Part shown: piece after piece, positions 35,115 to 44,571 of the stretch
Layout of the letters: the number at the start of each line of letters is the position of its first letter
How positions within the stretch are numbered: the first letter of the stretch is position 1
Source: Arthrobacter glacialis
GTDB taxonomy: Bacteria > Actinomycetota > Actinomycetes > Actinomycetales > Micrococcaceae
DNA length: 64,000 nucleotides
NCBI RefSeq assembly: GCF_002909445.1
Contig: NZ_PPXC01000001.1
Span: 1 to 64,000 of the forward strand
Direction of reading: 5' to 3'
The notes under the pieces: generated by a model
What the model saw: only the letters and a program-made list of their open reading frames with translations
Told to the model about the DNA's origin: nothing
The model's database searches: none
Program-made: the position numbers and the translations under genes

Positions 35115-37391
35115 GTGGCGGACAATGGAAGCGTGCCACCTGTAGATTCTTCCCCAGTCACCGCAGCCCGCCCCCTACCCCCGCTCAACGAGGGTACTTT
35201 TGCCAACGGCGTACGCAGCCGCTGGTGGTGGTTGGGGCTGGCCGCCGCAGTGGCCGGCGTCGTGGGTTCATTGCTATGGACAGGCGCCACCGCAGTGCAG
35301 CAGCTGGCCGATCCCGGCGCGTTTACCCGCTGGGGCCTGCCGCTGATTACCACCATCCACAACTTGGCGTTGTCCACGGTCATTGGTGCCCTGGTGTTCG
35401 CCGTGGTGATCCTGCCTAAGGACCGGACACCGCACAAGCCACGCTCGGGCCAGCAAAAAGAAGACGCAGCCAAGCGTGCGCATGCTCCCGAGCACCCGGC
35501 ATTCACCCGCGCCATGAAACTGGCCATGGTGGCTGGCGGGGTGTGGACCGTGTCCGCGATAGCCGTCCTGGTCCTGACGTACTCAAGCATTTCCGGTCTG
35601 CCCCTGGCCGGCACCGAGGAATACAGCAAGATGCTGGTGTTCTTCATGACAGAACTTCCCGTGGGCCAGGCCTGGCTCATGATCACCATCCTTGCCGCCG
35701 TTGTCACCACACTGGTCATTGGCCTGCGCACCATCAGCGCCCTGGCCGTGCCGCTGGTTCTGTCGCTGCTCGCCTTTGTCCCGCAGGCTTTGATTGGCCA
35801 CTCCGCCTCCAGCGCCGATCACAAGGGCGCAGTGAACTCGCTGTTCCTGCACATCACCGGCGCCTCACTCTGGGTGGGCGGCATCATTGTCCTGGTGGTG
35901 GTTTCGGGCGTGCTGGGAAAAATCACCGCCCAAACCCTGCAGCGTTTCTCCGCCCTGGCCATTTTCGCCTTCGTGGCCGTGGCCGGCTCCGGCGTCATCA
36001 ACGCCTCCATCCGCATCACCAGCTGGCACGACCTCTTTTACTCCTCCTACGGGCAACTGGTCCTCGCCAAATCCGCCGGCACCATTGTGCTGGGCGTGAT
36101 TGGGTACATGCACCGTTCATGGATCATCCCGCGGCTGCAGGGCGGGGAGAAGAGTACGACGGCGGCAAGCACCCGCCGCCTGCTCTGGCAGTTGATCTTT
36201 GGCGAACTTTTGATCATGGGTGCCGTCAGCGGCATCGCCGTTGGTTTGAGCCGTTCGGCCCCGCCGCAGTCACGGGAATTGGCCCAGGAGGCACTCACCC
36301 CGGCCCAGATTCTCACCGGCTACCCGCTGCCGCCGGAACTTGAGTTTTCCCGCTGGTTCACCGAGTGGCGGCTGGACTGGCTGTGGGTTGGGTTCGCCGT
36401 TCTGGCGGGCGCCGCCTACCTGTCGGGGATTGTGAAGTTGCGCCGTCGCGGCGACAAATGGTCAGTGCTGCGCAGCATCTCCTGGTTTGTGGGATTGCTG
36501 GCGCTTGTCTACATCACCTCCGGCGGCCCGGCCGTGTACGGTGCAGTGCTCTTCAGCGCCCACATGGTGGAGCACATGGCCTTGATGGTCATTGCCCCGC
36601 TCTTCCTGGCCCTGGGTTCACCCGTATCTCTGGCACTGCAGGCTCTGACGCCGCGCCGGGACGGTTCGCGCGGCATCCGTGAATGGATTTTGGTGCTGGT
36701 GCATTCCACGTTCTCCAAGGTGGTCACGCACCCTTTGTTTGCTGCGGCTAACTTCTCCGGCAGTTTGGTGTTGTTTTACTACTCGCCAGCGTTCAACTTG
36801 GCTATGCGCTACCACGTGGGCCATGAGCTCATGATTGTGCACTTCACGCTCACGGGCTACATCTTCGTGCAGAGCATGATTGGTGCGGACCCGCTGCCCA
36901 CCCGCGCCCCGTACCCCTTTAGACTCTTACTGCTGTTGGCCACCATGGCTTTCCATGCTTTCTTCGGTGTGTCCTTGATGATGGCCACCTCACTGCTTTC
37001 TGGGGAGTACTTTGGCAACATGGGCCGGCCCTGGGGTGACGACGCCCTAACGGACCAGCAAACAGCTGGCGGCATTGCCTGGGGTGTGGGGGAAGTGCCC
37101 ACGCTGGCCATCGCCATGGGAGTGGCGTATATGTGGTCCCGCTCTGACGCGCGGGAAACAAAGCGCAAGGACAGGGCGGCCGACAGGAATAAGGACGCCG
37201 AGCTGGGCGCTTACAATGACATGTTTGCACAATTGGCGGCACGCGATGACGCCATGGGCGCATCCACCCAGGGACCTGGCCGGACACAGCGTGTGCCCAA
37301 GAACAGTTCCAACAGCAGCACCCCCAGCAGCACCCCAGTGTCAACGAGTGAGCCGGAGACCCCGGCCGGTACGCAAGGAGAAACGCCCTAG
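35115..37391 (+). CDS. CopD-CtaG fusion: copper resistance D / cytochrome c oxidase assembly protein
   Basis: A 758-residue polytopic membrane protein. The first half (to about residue 390) is CopD-like with eight or nine helices, including PQALIGHSASSADHKGAVNSLFLHITGASLWVGG. The second half is caa3-type CtaG: LEFSRWFTEWRLDWLWVGFAV, then VLFSAHMVEHMALMVIAPLFLALGSPVSLAL, with His residues positioned for copper. The C-terminal ~80 residues are a charged Ser/Pro-rich tail. It should deliver copper to the terminal oxidase. The start is uncertain: GTG 35115 has no clear ribosome site, and GTG 35133 has GGAAG upstream. The thioredoxin gene overlaps its stop. Confidence 0.88.
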   Translation: MADNGSVPPVDSSPVTAARPLPPLNEGTFANGVRSRWWWLGLAAAVAGVVGSLLWTGATAVQQLADPGAFTRWGLPLITTIHNLALSTVIGALVFAVVILPKDRTPHKPRSGQQKEDAAKRAHAPEHPAFTRAMKLAMVAGGVWTVSAIAVLVLTYSSISGLPLAGTEEYSKMLVFFMTELPVGQAWLMITILAAVVTTLVIGLRTISALAVPLVLSLLAFVPQALIGHSASSADHKGAVNSLFLHITGASLWVGGIIVLVVVSGVLGKITAQTLQRFSALAIFAFVAVAGSGVINASIRITSWHDLFYSSYGQLVLAKSAGTIVLGVIGYMHRSWIIPRLQGGEKSTTAASTRRLLWQLIFGELLIMGAVSGIAVGLSRSAPPQSRELAQEALTPAQILTGYPLPPELEFSRWFTEWRLDWLWVGFAVLAGAAYLSGIVKLRRRGDKWSVLRSISWFVGLLALVYITSGGPAVYGAVLFSAHMVEHMALMVIAPLFLALGSPVSLALQALTPRRDGSRGIREWILVLVHSTFSKVVTHPLFAAANFSGSLVLFYYSPAFNLAMRYHVGHELMIVHFTLTGYIFVQSMIGADPLPTRAPYPFRLLLLLATMAFHAFFGVSLMMATSLLSGEYFGNMGRPWGDDALTDQQTAGGIAWGVGEVPTLAIAMGVAYMWSRSDARETKRKDRAADRNKDAELGAYNDMFAQLAARDDAMGASTQGPGRTQRVPKNSSNSSTPSSTPVSTSEPETPAGTQGETP

Positions 37392-39316
37392 TGGATTCCG
37401 CAACGAAAACCAGCACAGTCCGGGTACGGGCATCTGAACTCGAAGGCCGCGGCTGGTTGAATACCGGCGGCGCAGAGCTGAACCTGGAAAAGCTGCGCGG
37501 CAAAATCGTCATCCTGGATTTCTGGACGTTCTGCTGCATCAACTGCCTGCACGTGCTGGACGAGCTGCGCCCCCTGGAGGAGCAGTACAAGGACGTGCTG
37601 GTCACCGTAGGCGTGCATTCGCCCAAGTTTGAGCATGAAGCGGACCCCGTGGCGCTGGCCGCGGCCGTGGAGCGCTACGACATCCACCACCCCGTGCTGG
37701 ATGATCCCGAGCTGGTGACCTGGCAGGCATACTCGGCCCGTGCCTGGCCCACACTGGTTGTGGTGGACCCCGAGGGCTACATCGTGGCCCACCTGTCCGG
37801 CGAGGGCCACGCGGCAGGCTTGGAATCACTGATCCCGGAACTCATTGCCGAGCACGAGGCCAAGGGCACGCTGCACCGCGGCGACGGACCCTATGTTGCC
37901 CCCGAACCTGTTTCCCGTGACCTGCGCTTCCCCGGAAAGGTGCTGCCCCTGGGCGGGGGCACCTTCCTGGTCTCCGACACCGGCCACCACCGGCTGGTGG
38001 AAATGGCCGCTGACCTGACCACTGTGCTGCGCACCATCGGCTCCGGCACCAAGGGTTTCCTTGACGGATCGGCCGTTGACGCACAGTTTAATGAACCTCA
38101 GGGCCTGACGCTCCTGCCGGGCGAGCTGGCAGCGGCAGTGGGGTACGACGTCGTCGTGGCTGACTCGGTAAACCACCGCCTGCGCGCAATCACCCTAGCC
38201 ACCGGCGAGGTCCGCACCGTTGCCGGCAACGGTGTGCAGCGGCTCCTGGAGGCTGGCCCGGCCCGCGTGAATGACGACGGCGCCAGCACTTCCGCGGCGG
38301 ATCTTGGCACCACGCCGCTTGAGGTGGCATTGTCCTCACCGTGGGATGTGGCCTATTCATCGGCTTTGAAGACAGTTGTCATTGCCATGGCCGGCACGCA
38401 CCAGATTTTCGGCTTTGACCCGTCTACAGGCGCCGTCAGCATTGTTGCCGGCAACGGTCTGGAAGGCTTGTTGGATGGTCCGGGGGAGCAGGCCTGGTTT
38501 GCCCAGTCTTCAGGCATCACCGAGGACGCGCAGGGCAACATTTGGGTAGCTGACTCCGAAACTTCTTCCCTGCGGGTGCTGAAATTCGCCGCTGACGGCT
38601 CCGTGACAGTGGAAACGGCCATTGGTGAGGGGCTCTTCGACTTTGGCTTCCGTGACGGCGACGCCGGCCAGGCCCGCCTCCAGCATCCCCTTGGCGTGGC
38701 TGTGCTGCCCGACGGTTCGGTGGCCATTGCCGACACCTACAACGGCGCTGTGCGCCGCTACGACCCCGCCACGAAGCAGGTCAGCACGCTGGCCCGCGGC
38801 CTGGCCGAGCCCAGCGATGTGCTGCTCGATGAGAGCGGTGAGGTGCCGCTGCTCATTGTGGTCGAGGCCAACAAGCACCAGCTCATCCGCTTGCCGCTGC
38901 CCAAGAATGCGCTCCAGGTGGATGAAGGGGCAGTCCAAACGCACCGCCCCAAGACACCCCTTGCGCCCGGCGAGCTGGCGCTGACCATCCGCTTCTCCGC
39001 ACCAACAGGACAGAAGCTTGATGACCGGTGGGGCGACCCCACCCAGCTGAAGGTCTCCTCCACGCCGCCGGAGCTCTTGATCAGCGGCGAGGGAACCTCC
39101 GTGGGCCTGGCGCGGACGTTGGTGTTGTCAGCCGATGTGCCCGAGGGAATTTTGCACCTTACGGCCCGCGCCGCAGCGTGCGACGGCCCCGAGGATGCCA
39201 ACGGTGAGATCCCCGACCATGCCGCCTGCCACCTGTACCAGCAGGACTGGGGCATCCCCGTGGTGATGAGCGCCGACGGCTCATCCGAGTTGGCCTTGGA
39301 TCTGCGCGGGCTCTAA
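37391..39316 (+). CDS. NHLRC2-like thioredoxin domain/NHL beta-propeller protein
   Basis: A 641-residue cytoplasmic protein. The N-terminal thioredoxin domain carries the unusual active site DFWTFCCINCLHVLDEL, with Cys48, Cys49 and Cys52; the same CCINC occurs in animal NHLRC2. Residues about 165-510 form a six-bladed NHL propeller (repeats such as GFLDGSAVDAQFNEPQGLTLL and RLQHPLGVAVLPDGSVAIADTYNGAVRRYD). The C-terminal beta domain ends the protein. The GTG start overlaps the CopD-CtaG stop, so the two are cotranscribed; a role in redox handling during oxidase or copper maturation is my inference from this coupling. Confidence 0.85.
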   Translation: MDSATKTSTVRVRASELEGRGWLNTGGAELNLEKLRGKIVILDFWTFCCINCLHVLDELRPLEEQYKDVLVTVGVHSPKFEHEADPVALAAAVERYDIHHPVLDDPELVTWQAYSARAWPTLVVVDPEGYIVAHLSGEGHAAGLESLIPELIAEHEAKGTLHRGDGPYVAPEPVSRDLRFPGKVLPLGGGTFLVSDTGHHRLVEMAADLTTVLRTIGSGTKGFLDGSAVDAQFNEPQGLTLLPGELAAAVGYDVVVADSVNHRLRAITLATGEVRTVAGNGVQRLLEAGPARVNDDGASTSAADLGTTPLEVALSSPWDVAYSSALKTVVIAMAGTHQIFGFDPSTGAVSIVAGNGLEGLLDGPGEQAWFAQSSGITEDAQGNIWVADSETSSLRVLKFAADGSVTVETAIGEGLFDFGFRDGDAGQARLQHPLGVAVLPDGSVAIADTYNGAVRRYDPATKQVSTLARGLAEPSDVLLDESGEVPLLIVVEANKHQLIRLPLPKNALQVDEGAVQTHRPKTPLAPGELALTIRFSAPTGQKLDDRWGDPTQLKVSSTPPELLISGEGTSVGLARTLVLSADVPEGILHLTARAAACDGPEDANGEIPDHAACHLYQQDWGIPVVMSADGSSELALDLRGL

Positions 39317-39348
39317 CCCCAGCAGTTCCCAGCGCCACTAAAAAAGCC

Positions 39349-39401
39349 TTGACAACGTAGGGGTTTCAGTTCTACGTTTATATAGTCAACTAAATGGTTG
39401 A
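39349..39401 (+). promoter_or_regulatory. ArsR gene promoter and candidate operator
   Basis: TTGACA at 39349-39354 and TACGTT at 39373-39378 (18-base spacer) form a plausible promoter. Immediately after it, TCAAC (39386-39390) and GTTGA (39397-39401) make an inverted repeat with a 6-base spacer in an AT-rich island, placed where an autorepressor would block transcription. Confidence 0.5.
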
Positions 39402-39419
39402 TAAACATAAAGGTTGATT

Positions 39420-39782
39420 ATGCGGGAGTTTGACGAGCGGGACGACGCCCTGGATAAGGCGTTTCTTGCTTTGGCCGATCCGGTGCGGCGCAGAATTATT
39501 GCCCGGCTGTCCCGGGGCTCGGCCACCGTCAATGAGTTGGCGGAACCGTTCGAGATGACGAAGCAGGCCGTGTCCAGGCACATTCAGGTTTTGGAACACG
39601 CAGGCCTCATCACCCGAAGCCGGGACGGGCAACGGCGCCCCTGCCATCTGGCACCGGGGGCGTTGGAAGAACTGACTGCATGGATTGACTCATACCGGCT
39701 GGTGGCCGAGGCACAGTTTCGCCGCCTCGACTCCCTGCTGGATAACATGTCCAACAACGTGCAGAAAGAAGAACCATCATGA
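39420..39782 (+). CDS. ArsR-type winged-helix regulator
   Basis: A 120-residue repressor. I use ATG 39420, since the in-frame TTG at 39414 lies in the ribosome site region. FLALADPVRRRIIARLSRGSATVNELAEPFEMTKQAVSRHIQVLEHAGLITRSRDGQRR is the complete HTH and wing. No metal-binding CxC motif exists, so it is of the non-metal subgroup that is usually fused or paired with SRPBCC proteins. It overlaps the downstream SRPBCC gene by 4 bp. Confidence 0.9.
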   Translation: MREFDERDDALDKAFLALADPVRRRIIARLSRGSATVNELAEPFEMTKQAVSRHIQVLEHAGLITRSRDGQRRPCHLAPGALEELTAWIDSYRLVAEAQFRRLDSLLDNMSNNVQKEEPS

Positions 39783-40270
39783 CCACACACCATGACCTGG
39801 TTGTCACGGCCGCTCCGGATGTCCCGTTTGTGATGATGGAGCGGGAGATCGATGCCACAGTTGCCCAGGTGTACCGCGCCTACACGGAACCGGCGCTGCT
39901 GGTGCAGTGGATGGGGCCGCGAGGGATGGCAATGGATGTCACCGAACACGAAATGAGGGTTGGCGGACGCTGGGCCTTCACCCACACGGACGAGGAGGGA
40001 AACGTGTACGGCTTCCGGGGCGTGTTCCATCAGGTGCTGCCCAACGAACAAATTGTGCAGACCTTCGAGTTTGACGGCTACCCCGGCCACGTCAGCCTGG
40101 AGCGGGTCAATCTGGAAGATTTGGGTGACCGCACCCTGATCCGCACGCACTCCGTCTTCCAATCGCAGGAGGATCGGGACGGCATGGTGGCTTCCGGGAT
40201 GGAACGCGGAGTCCGTGAAGGCTATGAGCGCCTGGAGGAACTGCTGGGGGTCCGCCCCACCATTTCCTAA
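39779..40270 (+). CDS. SRPBCC (AHSA1-like) domain protein
   Basis: A 163-residue START-like hydrophobic-pocket protein. REIDATVAQVYRAYTEPALLVQWMGPRGMAMDV is the AHSA1 opening, and FEFDGYPGHVSLERVNLEDLGDRTLIRTHSVFQS the later strands. The pair ArsR + SRPBCC is widespread in actinobacteria; the SRPBCC partner probably binds or processes the regulator's hydrophobic ligand. The ligand is unknown. Confidence 0.88.
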   Translation: MTTHHDLVVTAAPDVPFVMMEREIDATVAQVYRAYTEPALLVQWMGPRGMAMDVTEHEMRVGGRWAFTHTDEEGNVYGFRGVFHQVLPNEQIVQTFEFDGYPGHVSLERVNLEDLGDRTLIRTHSVFQSQEDRDGMVASGMERGVREGYERLEELLGVRPTIS

Positions 40271-41253
40271 TCGCTTAGCTGCGGGGTGACCGTCACTGTG
40301 GTCCCGGATATGGAGAGCTTGGCCGCGAAGGCAAAGTCATCGGCAACCTTAGCGGGGGCCACCAGGCCGCTAAACAAGTCCTGTTCGGTGTATTCCACTT
40401 GGGCCTTCACGTTGAGGGGGGCCATGATCCATTGGCCGCCGTAAGGTGAAATGGTAATGGCTGGGTATTCCAGGATGGACCATTCCACGGCCGAGACCAC
40501 CCGGTTGTTGGTGGCTGCTGTCATGGGGCACCCCGTGGGCATGAGAACTGCTTGTTTGGCGCAGGCGTCCAAGTACTTTCGGATGGTGCCATCCACTTGG
40601 GCCAACAGATCAGTGGTGGGGCCGGTGGAAAGTCCGACGGCGGGAATCTCCTGCCCCGGGCCGCTCACCTTCCGCGTCACTGGCGCGGCGGCAAAGAGCG
40701 CGGACCTGTACTCCAGTTCGTAGCTGCCGGGATAAAACACGGCAAAAGAGTTCTTACCGTCAGGCATGTTGGCCGCAGCGCCGTTGATGCTCGCTTGGTT
40801 GGCATTGACCACCGAGACGTCAATGGTGGGCAGTGTCCCCGGAAGCATGGTCCAGCTGTCAAAGAACAGCCAATGTTTGGGCCCCTGAGTCAGTGTGAAA
40901 TCAGTCCTGAACGGGGAATTGCCCAGGGTGTAGTTCACGGTGACAATTTTTTGATTGTCAGGGCCGGGAACTGCCTCTCCAATGCTCACGCTTTTCAGGC
41001 CGGCCTGGGATTTCGCCAGCGCTTCGCCGTCGAGCGCCGCAGCGTCCGCGCTGGGAACCTTGGCCTGCAGAAGACCCAACGCTTTGGCGCCGTCGCCGTC
41101 CTTGAGGGCGTCCAAGTAATGGGCAACCGTCTTTTCCGGACCGAATTCGCGGCTGTTGACGATGGAAATGGTCACGATCGATGCGGCGATGGCAAGCATC
41201 AGCATCAGCAGCCATGCCGCCGCTATCTTGATGAGCTTTGTCCCGTCCTTCAC
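40267..41253 (-). CDS. Hypothetical membrane-anchored protein
   Basis: A 328-residue protein with one N-terminal transmembrane segment (IAAAWLLMLMLAIAASIVTISIV, about residues 10-32) and a large outside domain. The segment EKTVAHYLDALKDGDGAKALGLL is typical of NTF2/DUF4878-like helical starts in actinobacterial surface proteins. Two cysteines (DACAKQ and PTGCPM) could form a disulfide. I do not recognise the rest. It is convergent with the SRPBCC gene, overlapping its stop by 4 bp, and shares a strand with the HerA-like ATPase 54 bp upstream. Confidence 0.7.
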   Translation of the reverse strand: MKDGTKLIKIAAAWLLMLMLAIAASIVTISIVNSREFGPEKTVAHYLDALKDGDGAKALGLLQAKVPSADAAALDGEALAKSQAGLKSVSIGEAVPGPDNQKIVTVNYTLGNSPFRTDFTLTQGPKHWLFFDSWTMLPGTLPTIDVSVVNANQASINGAAANMPDGKNSFAVFYPGSYELEYRSALFAAAPVTRKVSGPGQEIPAVGLSTGPTTDLLAQVDGTIRKYLDACAKQAVLMPTGCPMTAATNNRVVSAVEWSILEYPAITISPYGGQWIMAPLNVKAQVEYTEQDLFSGLVAPAKVADDFAFAAKLSISGTTVTVTPQLSD

Positions 41254-41307
41254 GCGGTCAACTGTACCGGCAACGGGTACGCGGACCGGAATCGGGTGAC
41301 TTGGGTA

Positions 41308-42900
41308 TCAGCGGCGGCGTTTGCGCGGTGCCGTGCCGAAAATGTCGCGCATGAGGTTCCGGCCCAGGGATGAGCCCATGGATCGGACCATGCTCTTGAG
41401 CCCGCCGCCGAGGGCCCCGCCCAAGGCGCCGATCACGCCTGAGGCGATGTCGCCGCCGTCGTTGGTGGGAGCCGGAAGCTGGACTGGGGGAGGCGGCGGA
41501 AGGGGCGTCCCCACTGCCGGGCCTGTGGCGGGCGGGGCCGCAGCGGTGGCGGGGGCCTGCAACTTTTCGAAGGCGGAGACCGGATCAACGGCTGTCCCAT
41601 AGGTGGGCAGCAGTGCCGAGGCAGCAATGACAGCCGTGACGGTGTCCGGGGAGCTGGGGCCCATGACTGAACCGGGCGCGCGCAGGCGGGTCAGCGCCAC
41701 AGGCGTGGGCGCACCATTTTCATTCATGACCGTCACCACTGCCTCGCCAATGCCTGCGTTGGTGAGCACTTCCTCGAGGTCGTAACTGTTGATGGGGAAG
41801 GTGGAGACTGTTGCCTTGAGTGCCTTGGCATCCTCCGGGGTGAAGGCGCGCAGGGCGTGCTGGACTCGGTTGGCCAACTGCGCCAGGACATCGGCCGGAA
41901 CATCCTTGGGCGTCTGGGTGACAAAGAAGATGCCCACGCCCTTGGAGCGAATCAGGCGCACCGTCTGGGTGATGGCGTTCAGGAACGCCTTGCTGGCGCC
42001 GTTGAACAGCAGATGGGCTTCATCGAAGAAGAACACCAGCTTGGGTTTGTCCAGATCGCCCACTTCCGGCAGGTCGCGGAACAGATCCGCCAGCATCCAC
42101 ATGAGGAAGGTGGAGAACAACAGCGGCTTGTCCTGGATGCTGGGCAGTTCCAGGCAGGTGATGACGCCGCGGCCGTCGGGGGCGGTGCGCAAAAGCTCGG
42201 CGGTGTCGAACTCCGGCATGCCGAAAAATTCGCCCATGCCTTGGGCATCCAAGGTGATCAAGTTGCGCAAAATGACGCCAGCTGTGGCCTTGGACAAGCC
42301 GCCCAACTCTTCAAGATCGGCCTTGCCCTCATCGGAGCTCAGGAATTGGATGACGGCGCGCAGGTCCTTCAAGTCATACAGCTCAAGGCCCTTGGTGTCG
42401 GCGTAGTGGAACACCAATTGCAGGCTGGATTCCTGCGTTTCGTTCAAATCCAGCACACGGGACAGCAGGATGGGGCCAAAGGAGGTGATGGTGGCGCGCA
42501 CCGGAACACCGTTGCCGTTGCCTCCCAACGCCAAGAATTCCACGGGGAACGCCTTGGACTCCCATTGCTGGCCCAGGGCCTGCGTGCGGGTGGTGAGCTT
42601 TTCGCTGCCAACGGCGGCGGTGGCCAGCCCTGTCAGATCGCCCTTGATGTCAGCCATAAACACCGGCACGCCCGCCGTGGAGAGTTGTTCGGCGATCATG
42701 TGCAAGGTGACTGTCTTGCCGGTACCCGTGGCTCCGGCCACCAGGCCGTGCCTGTTCATCATGGCCAGCGGCAAACTGATCTGCGCCTCGGGGTGGATCT
42801 CGCCGCCCACCATGGCGGCACCGAGTGCAATGGATGAGCCGGTAAACGTGTAGCCAGTCTGAAGCTGGGCAATCAACTCTGCGGGTGTCTTGGTAGCCAT
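41308..42900 (-). CDS. HerA/VirB4-like ATPase (DUF853 family)
   Basis: A 530-residue P-loop ATPase of the helicase HerA-like (DUF853) group. Walker A is GATGTGKT at residues 56-63, directly after HGLV; Walker B is LVFFFDEAHLLF near residue 290; and an arginine-finger-type segment GIFFVTQTPKDVPADVLAQLANRVQHALRA follows. The C-terminal ~80 residues are Pro/Ala-rich, then glycine-rich with a basic end (APRKRRR). The true role of this widespread family is not settled; no NurA nuclease or secretion genes are adjacent. Confidence 0.87.
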   Translation of the reverse strand: MATKTPAELIAQLQTGYTFTGSSIALGAAMVGGEIHPEAQISLPLAMMNRHGLVAGATGTGKTVTLHMIAEQLSTAGVPVFMADIKGDLTGLATAAVGSEKLTTRTQALGQQWESKAFPVEFLALGGNGNGVPVRATITSFGPILLSRVLDLNETQESSLQLVFHYADTKGLELYDLKDLRAVIQFLSSDEGKADLEELGGLSKATAGVILRNLITLDAQGMGEFFGMPEFDTAELLRTAPDGRGVITCLELPSIQDKPLLFSTFLMWMLADLFRDLPEVGDLDKPKLVFFFDEAHLLFNGASKAFLNAITQTVRLIRSKGVGIFFVTQTPKDVPADVLAQLANRVQHALRAFTPEDAKALKATVSTFPINSYDLEEVLTNAGIGEAVVTVMNENGAPTPVALTRLRAPGSVMGPSSPDTVTAVIAASALLPTYGTAVDPVSAFEKLQAPATAAAPPATGPAVGTPLPPPPPVQLPAPTNDGGDIASGVIGALGGALGGGLKSMVRSMGSSLGRNLMRDIFGTAPRKRRR

Positions 42901-42981
42901 AGCGAAAGCGTACCGTGGCTCTCATTCCGTGGGCCGTAAATGCGCTAAATGTTGCCGGTGGCGTTCACCGAGCCGCCTGGC

Positions 42982-43908
42982 TCAGCCCAGCAGGAACGCC
43001 ACGGCGAACATGGCCGGAATGGCCAGAACTGTTGTGACCAGCACCGTGTCCTTGGCGACAGTGACGCCCACCTGATAGCGCTGGGCAGTGACGTAGACGT
43101 TCTGTGCCGCGGGAAGCGCCGCGGCCACCACTACTGCGAACAGTGCCGGACCACTCATGCCTAAGGCAAAATACGCCAGGAGGAAGGCGACGCACGGGTG
43201 GATGACAAGCTTGAAGCCTGTGGCCAGCAAGATGTCTGTCCTCCGTCCATCGCTGGCCGCCAGGGGTTTGCTGGCGCCCAGGGACATGCCGAAGGCAATC
43301 AAGATGGCCGGAATGGCTGCGCCCCCAATGAGGTGGATGGGTTCGGCCACAAGATTGGGAAGCCGCCAGCCTGTAGCCGCTAGAACAAGTCCCACAACAG
43401 TTCCCACGATCATGGGATTGCGGAAAATCTGCAGTACCACGCGTCCCGGCGTGGCACGGTGCCCACTGGTGAGGCTGTCCAGCAGCAACAAATAAAAGGG
43501 AGTGTAGAAGGCCAGTTGAAACACCAACACGGGCGCTATCAAGGCCGCGTCACCCAGGACGTAGGCCGCAATGGGGATGCCAAGGTTGGCCGCATTGGCA
43601 GTGGAGGAGGACATGGCCGCCAGCAGCGATTCGGCCAGCGAGCGTTTCAACAAAAACTTGACGATGATCATGAACGCGCCACCGGTAATCACCGCGCTGA
43701 GCGCCGCCACCAAGAGAGGTTCGGAAAATACCGTTGCCAGCTCGGCCCGGCCCAGGGTTTCAACCAGCAAGGCAGGGCTCGCCACAAAGAATGACAGCCT
43801 GCTCAGGACCAGCTGCGCGTTCTCGCCCAGAATCTTTCGCCGGCCCACAAACCAGCCCACCAGGATCACCAGCCAGACCACTGAAAAGCCCTCGATGACG
43901 GCTAGCAC
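42982..43908 (-). CDS. AEC family transporter (auxin efflux carrier type)
   Basis: A 308-residue integral membrane protein with ten helices, five per half. The half-site motifs NAANLGIPIAAYVLGDAALIAPVL and ALPAAQNVYVTAQRYQVGVTVAKDTVLVTTVLAIP are the AEC crossover regions with the conserved Asn-x-x-x-x-Gly-x-P and Ala-x-Asn. The start is a GTG at 43908. Bacterial members export or import malate and other carboxylates; the substrate is not readable here. Confidence 0.87.
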   Translation of the reverse strand: MLAVIEGFSVVWLVILVGWFVGRRKILGENAQLVLSRLSFFVASPALLVETLGRAELATVFSEPLLVAALSAVITGGAFMIIVKFLLKRSLAESLLAAMSSSTANAANLGIPIAAYVLGDAALIAPVLVFQLAFYTPFYLLLLDSLTSGHRATPGRVVLQIFRNPMIVGTVVGLVLAATGWRLPNLVAEPIHLIGGAAIPAILIAFGMSLGASKPLAASDGRRTDILLATGFKLVIHPCVAFLLAYFALGMSGPALFAVVVAAALPAAQNVYVTAQRYQVGVTVAKDTVLVTTVLAIPAMFAVAFLLG

Positions 43909-44000
43909 GGCGGCCCTGGGCTGAGACTGGTTAGTGTTGGCACCTCATCAGCCTATGCAGGGAACACGAATTGACGGAAACCATGTCATATCGTCACAAT

Positions 44001-44056
44001 TGCGCTTTAACGGCTTGTGGGCGGTTTCAGAACCGCCCACAAGCCGTTAAAGCGCA
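44001..44056. repeat. Perfect 26-bp inverted repeat downstream of panD
   Basis: Bases 44001-44026 and 44031-44056 are exact reverse complements with a TCAG spacer. The hairpin starts 18 bp beyond the panD stop codon and lies before the AEC gene on the same strand. Neither strand has a T run after the stem, so it is not a classical terminator, though a stem this long may still stop RNA polymerase or cap mRNA 3' ends. Confidence 0.9.
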
Positions 44057-44073
44057 CAAAAGCGAGGAAAGTG

Positions 44074-44490
44074 CTATCTGGCTTGGGCCATGGCGGGGCG
44101 CAGCAGGCCCTCGGTGACGGCCTCGGCGGGGTCACTGCCCAGATGGACGATCTTGTTCTGCGCATCGACGTGCACCACTGACGGCAAAAAGTCCCGGGCC
44201 TCTGCCGTGGACATCTGCGCATAGGTCATCAAAATGACAAGGTCGCCAACGCCCACCAGGTGGGCCGCCGCACCGTTGATGCCAATGACGCCGGAGCCGC
44301 GAACACCGGCAATGGTGTACGTTTCCAGCCGGGAGCCGTTGGTGATATCCACAATGGAGACCATCTCGCCGGGCAGAATGTCAGCAGCGTCGAGAAGATC
44401 AGCATCAACCGTCACGGAGCCGACGTAGTGCAGATCGGCGTGGGTGACTGTGGCGCGATGAATCTTGGACTTAAACATGGTTCGCATCAT
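44074..44490 (-). CDS. panD: Aspartate 1-decarboxylase proenzyme
   Basis: A 138-residue pyruvoyl enzyme that makes beta-alanine from aspartate for pantothenate synthesis. [29 protein letters not shown] aligns residue for residue with known PanD, putting self-cleavage at Gly24-Ser25, which supports the 44490 start over ATG 44478. [10 protein letters not shown] and the Tyr in ILMTYAQM are conserved. Actinobacterial PanD here is self-sufficient; no PanZ is seen. Other pantothenate genes are not in the window. Confidence 0.96.
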   Translation of the reverse strand: MMRTMFKSKIHRATVTHADLHYVGSVTVDADLLDAADILPGEMVSIVDITNGSRLETYTIAGVRGSGVIGINGAAAHLVGVGDLVILMTYAQMSTAEARDFLPSVVHVDAQNKIVHLGSDPAEAVTEGLLRPAMAQAR

Positions 44491-44571
44491 AACGGCACAA
44501 GTCTACCGCTGTTGGGCTCTTGTTCGCTGTGAGTTTGCTTACCGATGACCTGGTCCCGTCAGCAGAACAAG

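Noticed and set aside
41857-42837. 326-codon plus-strand frame opposite the HerA-like ATPase
   Set aside because: Antisense shadow; the minus-strand frame has intact Walker motifs.
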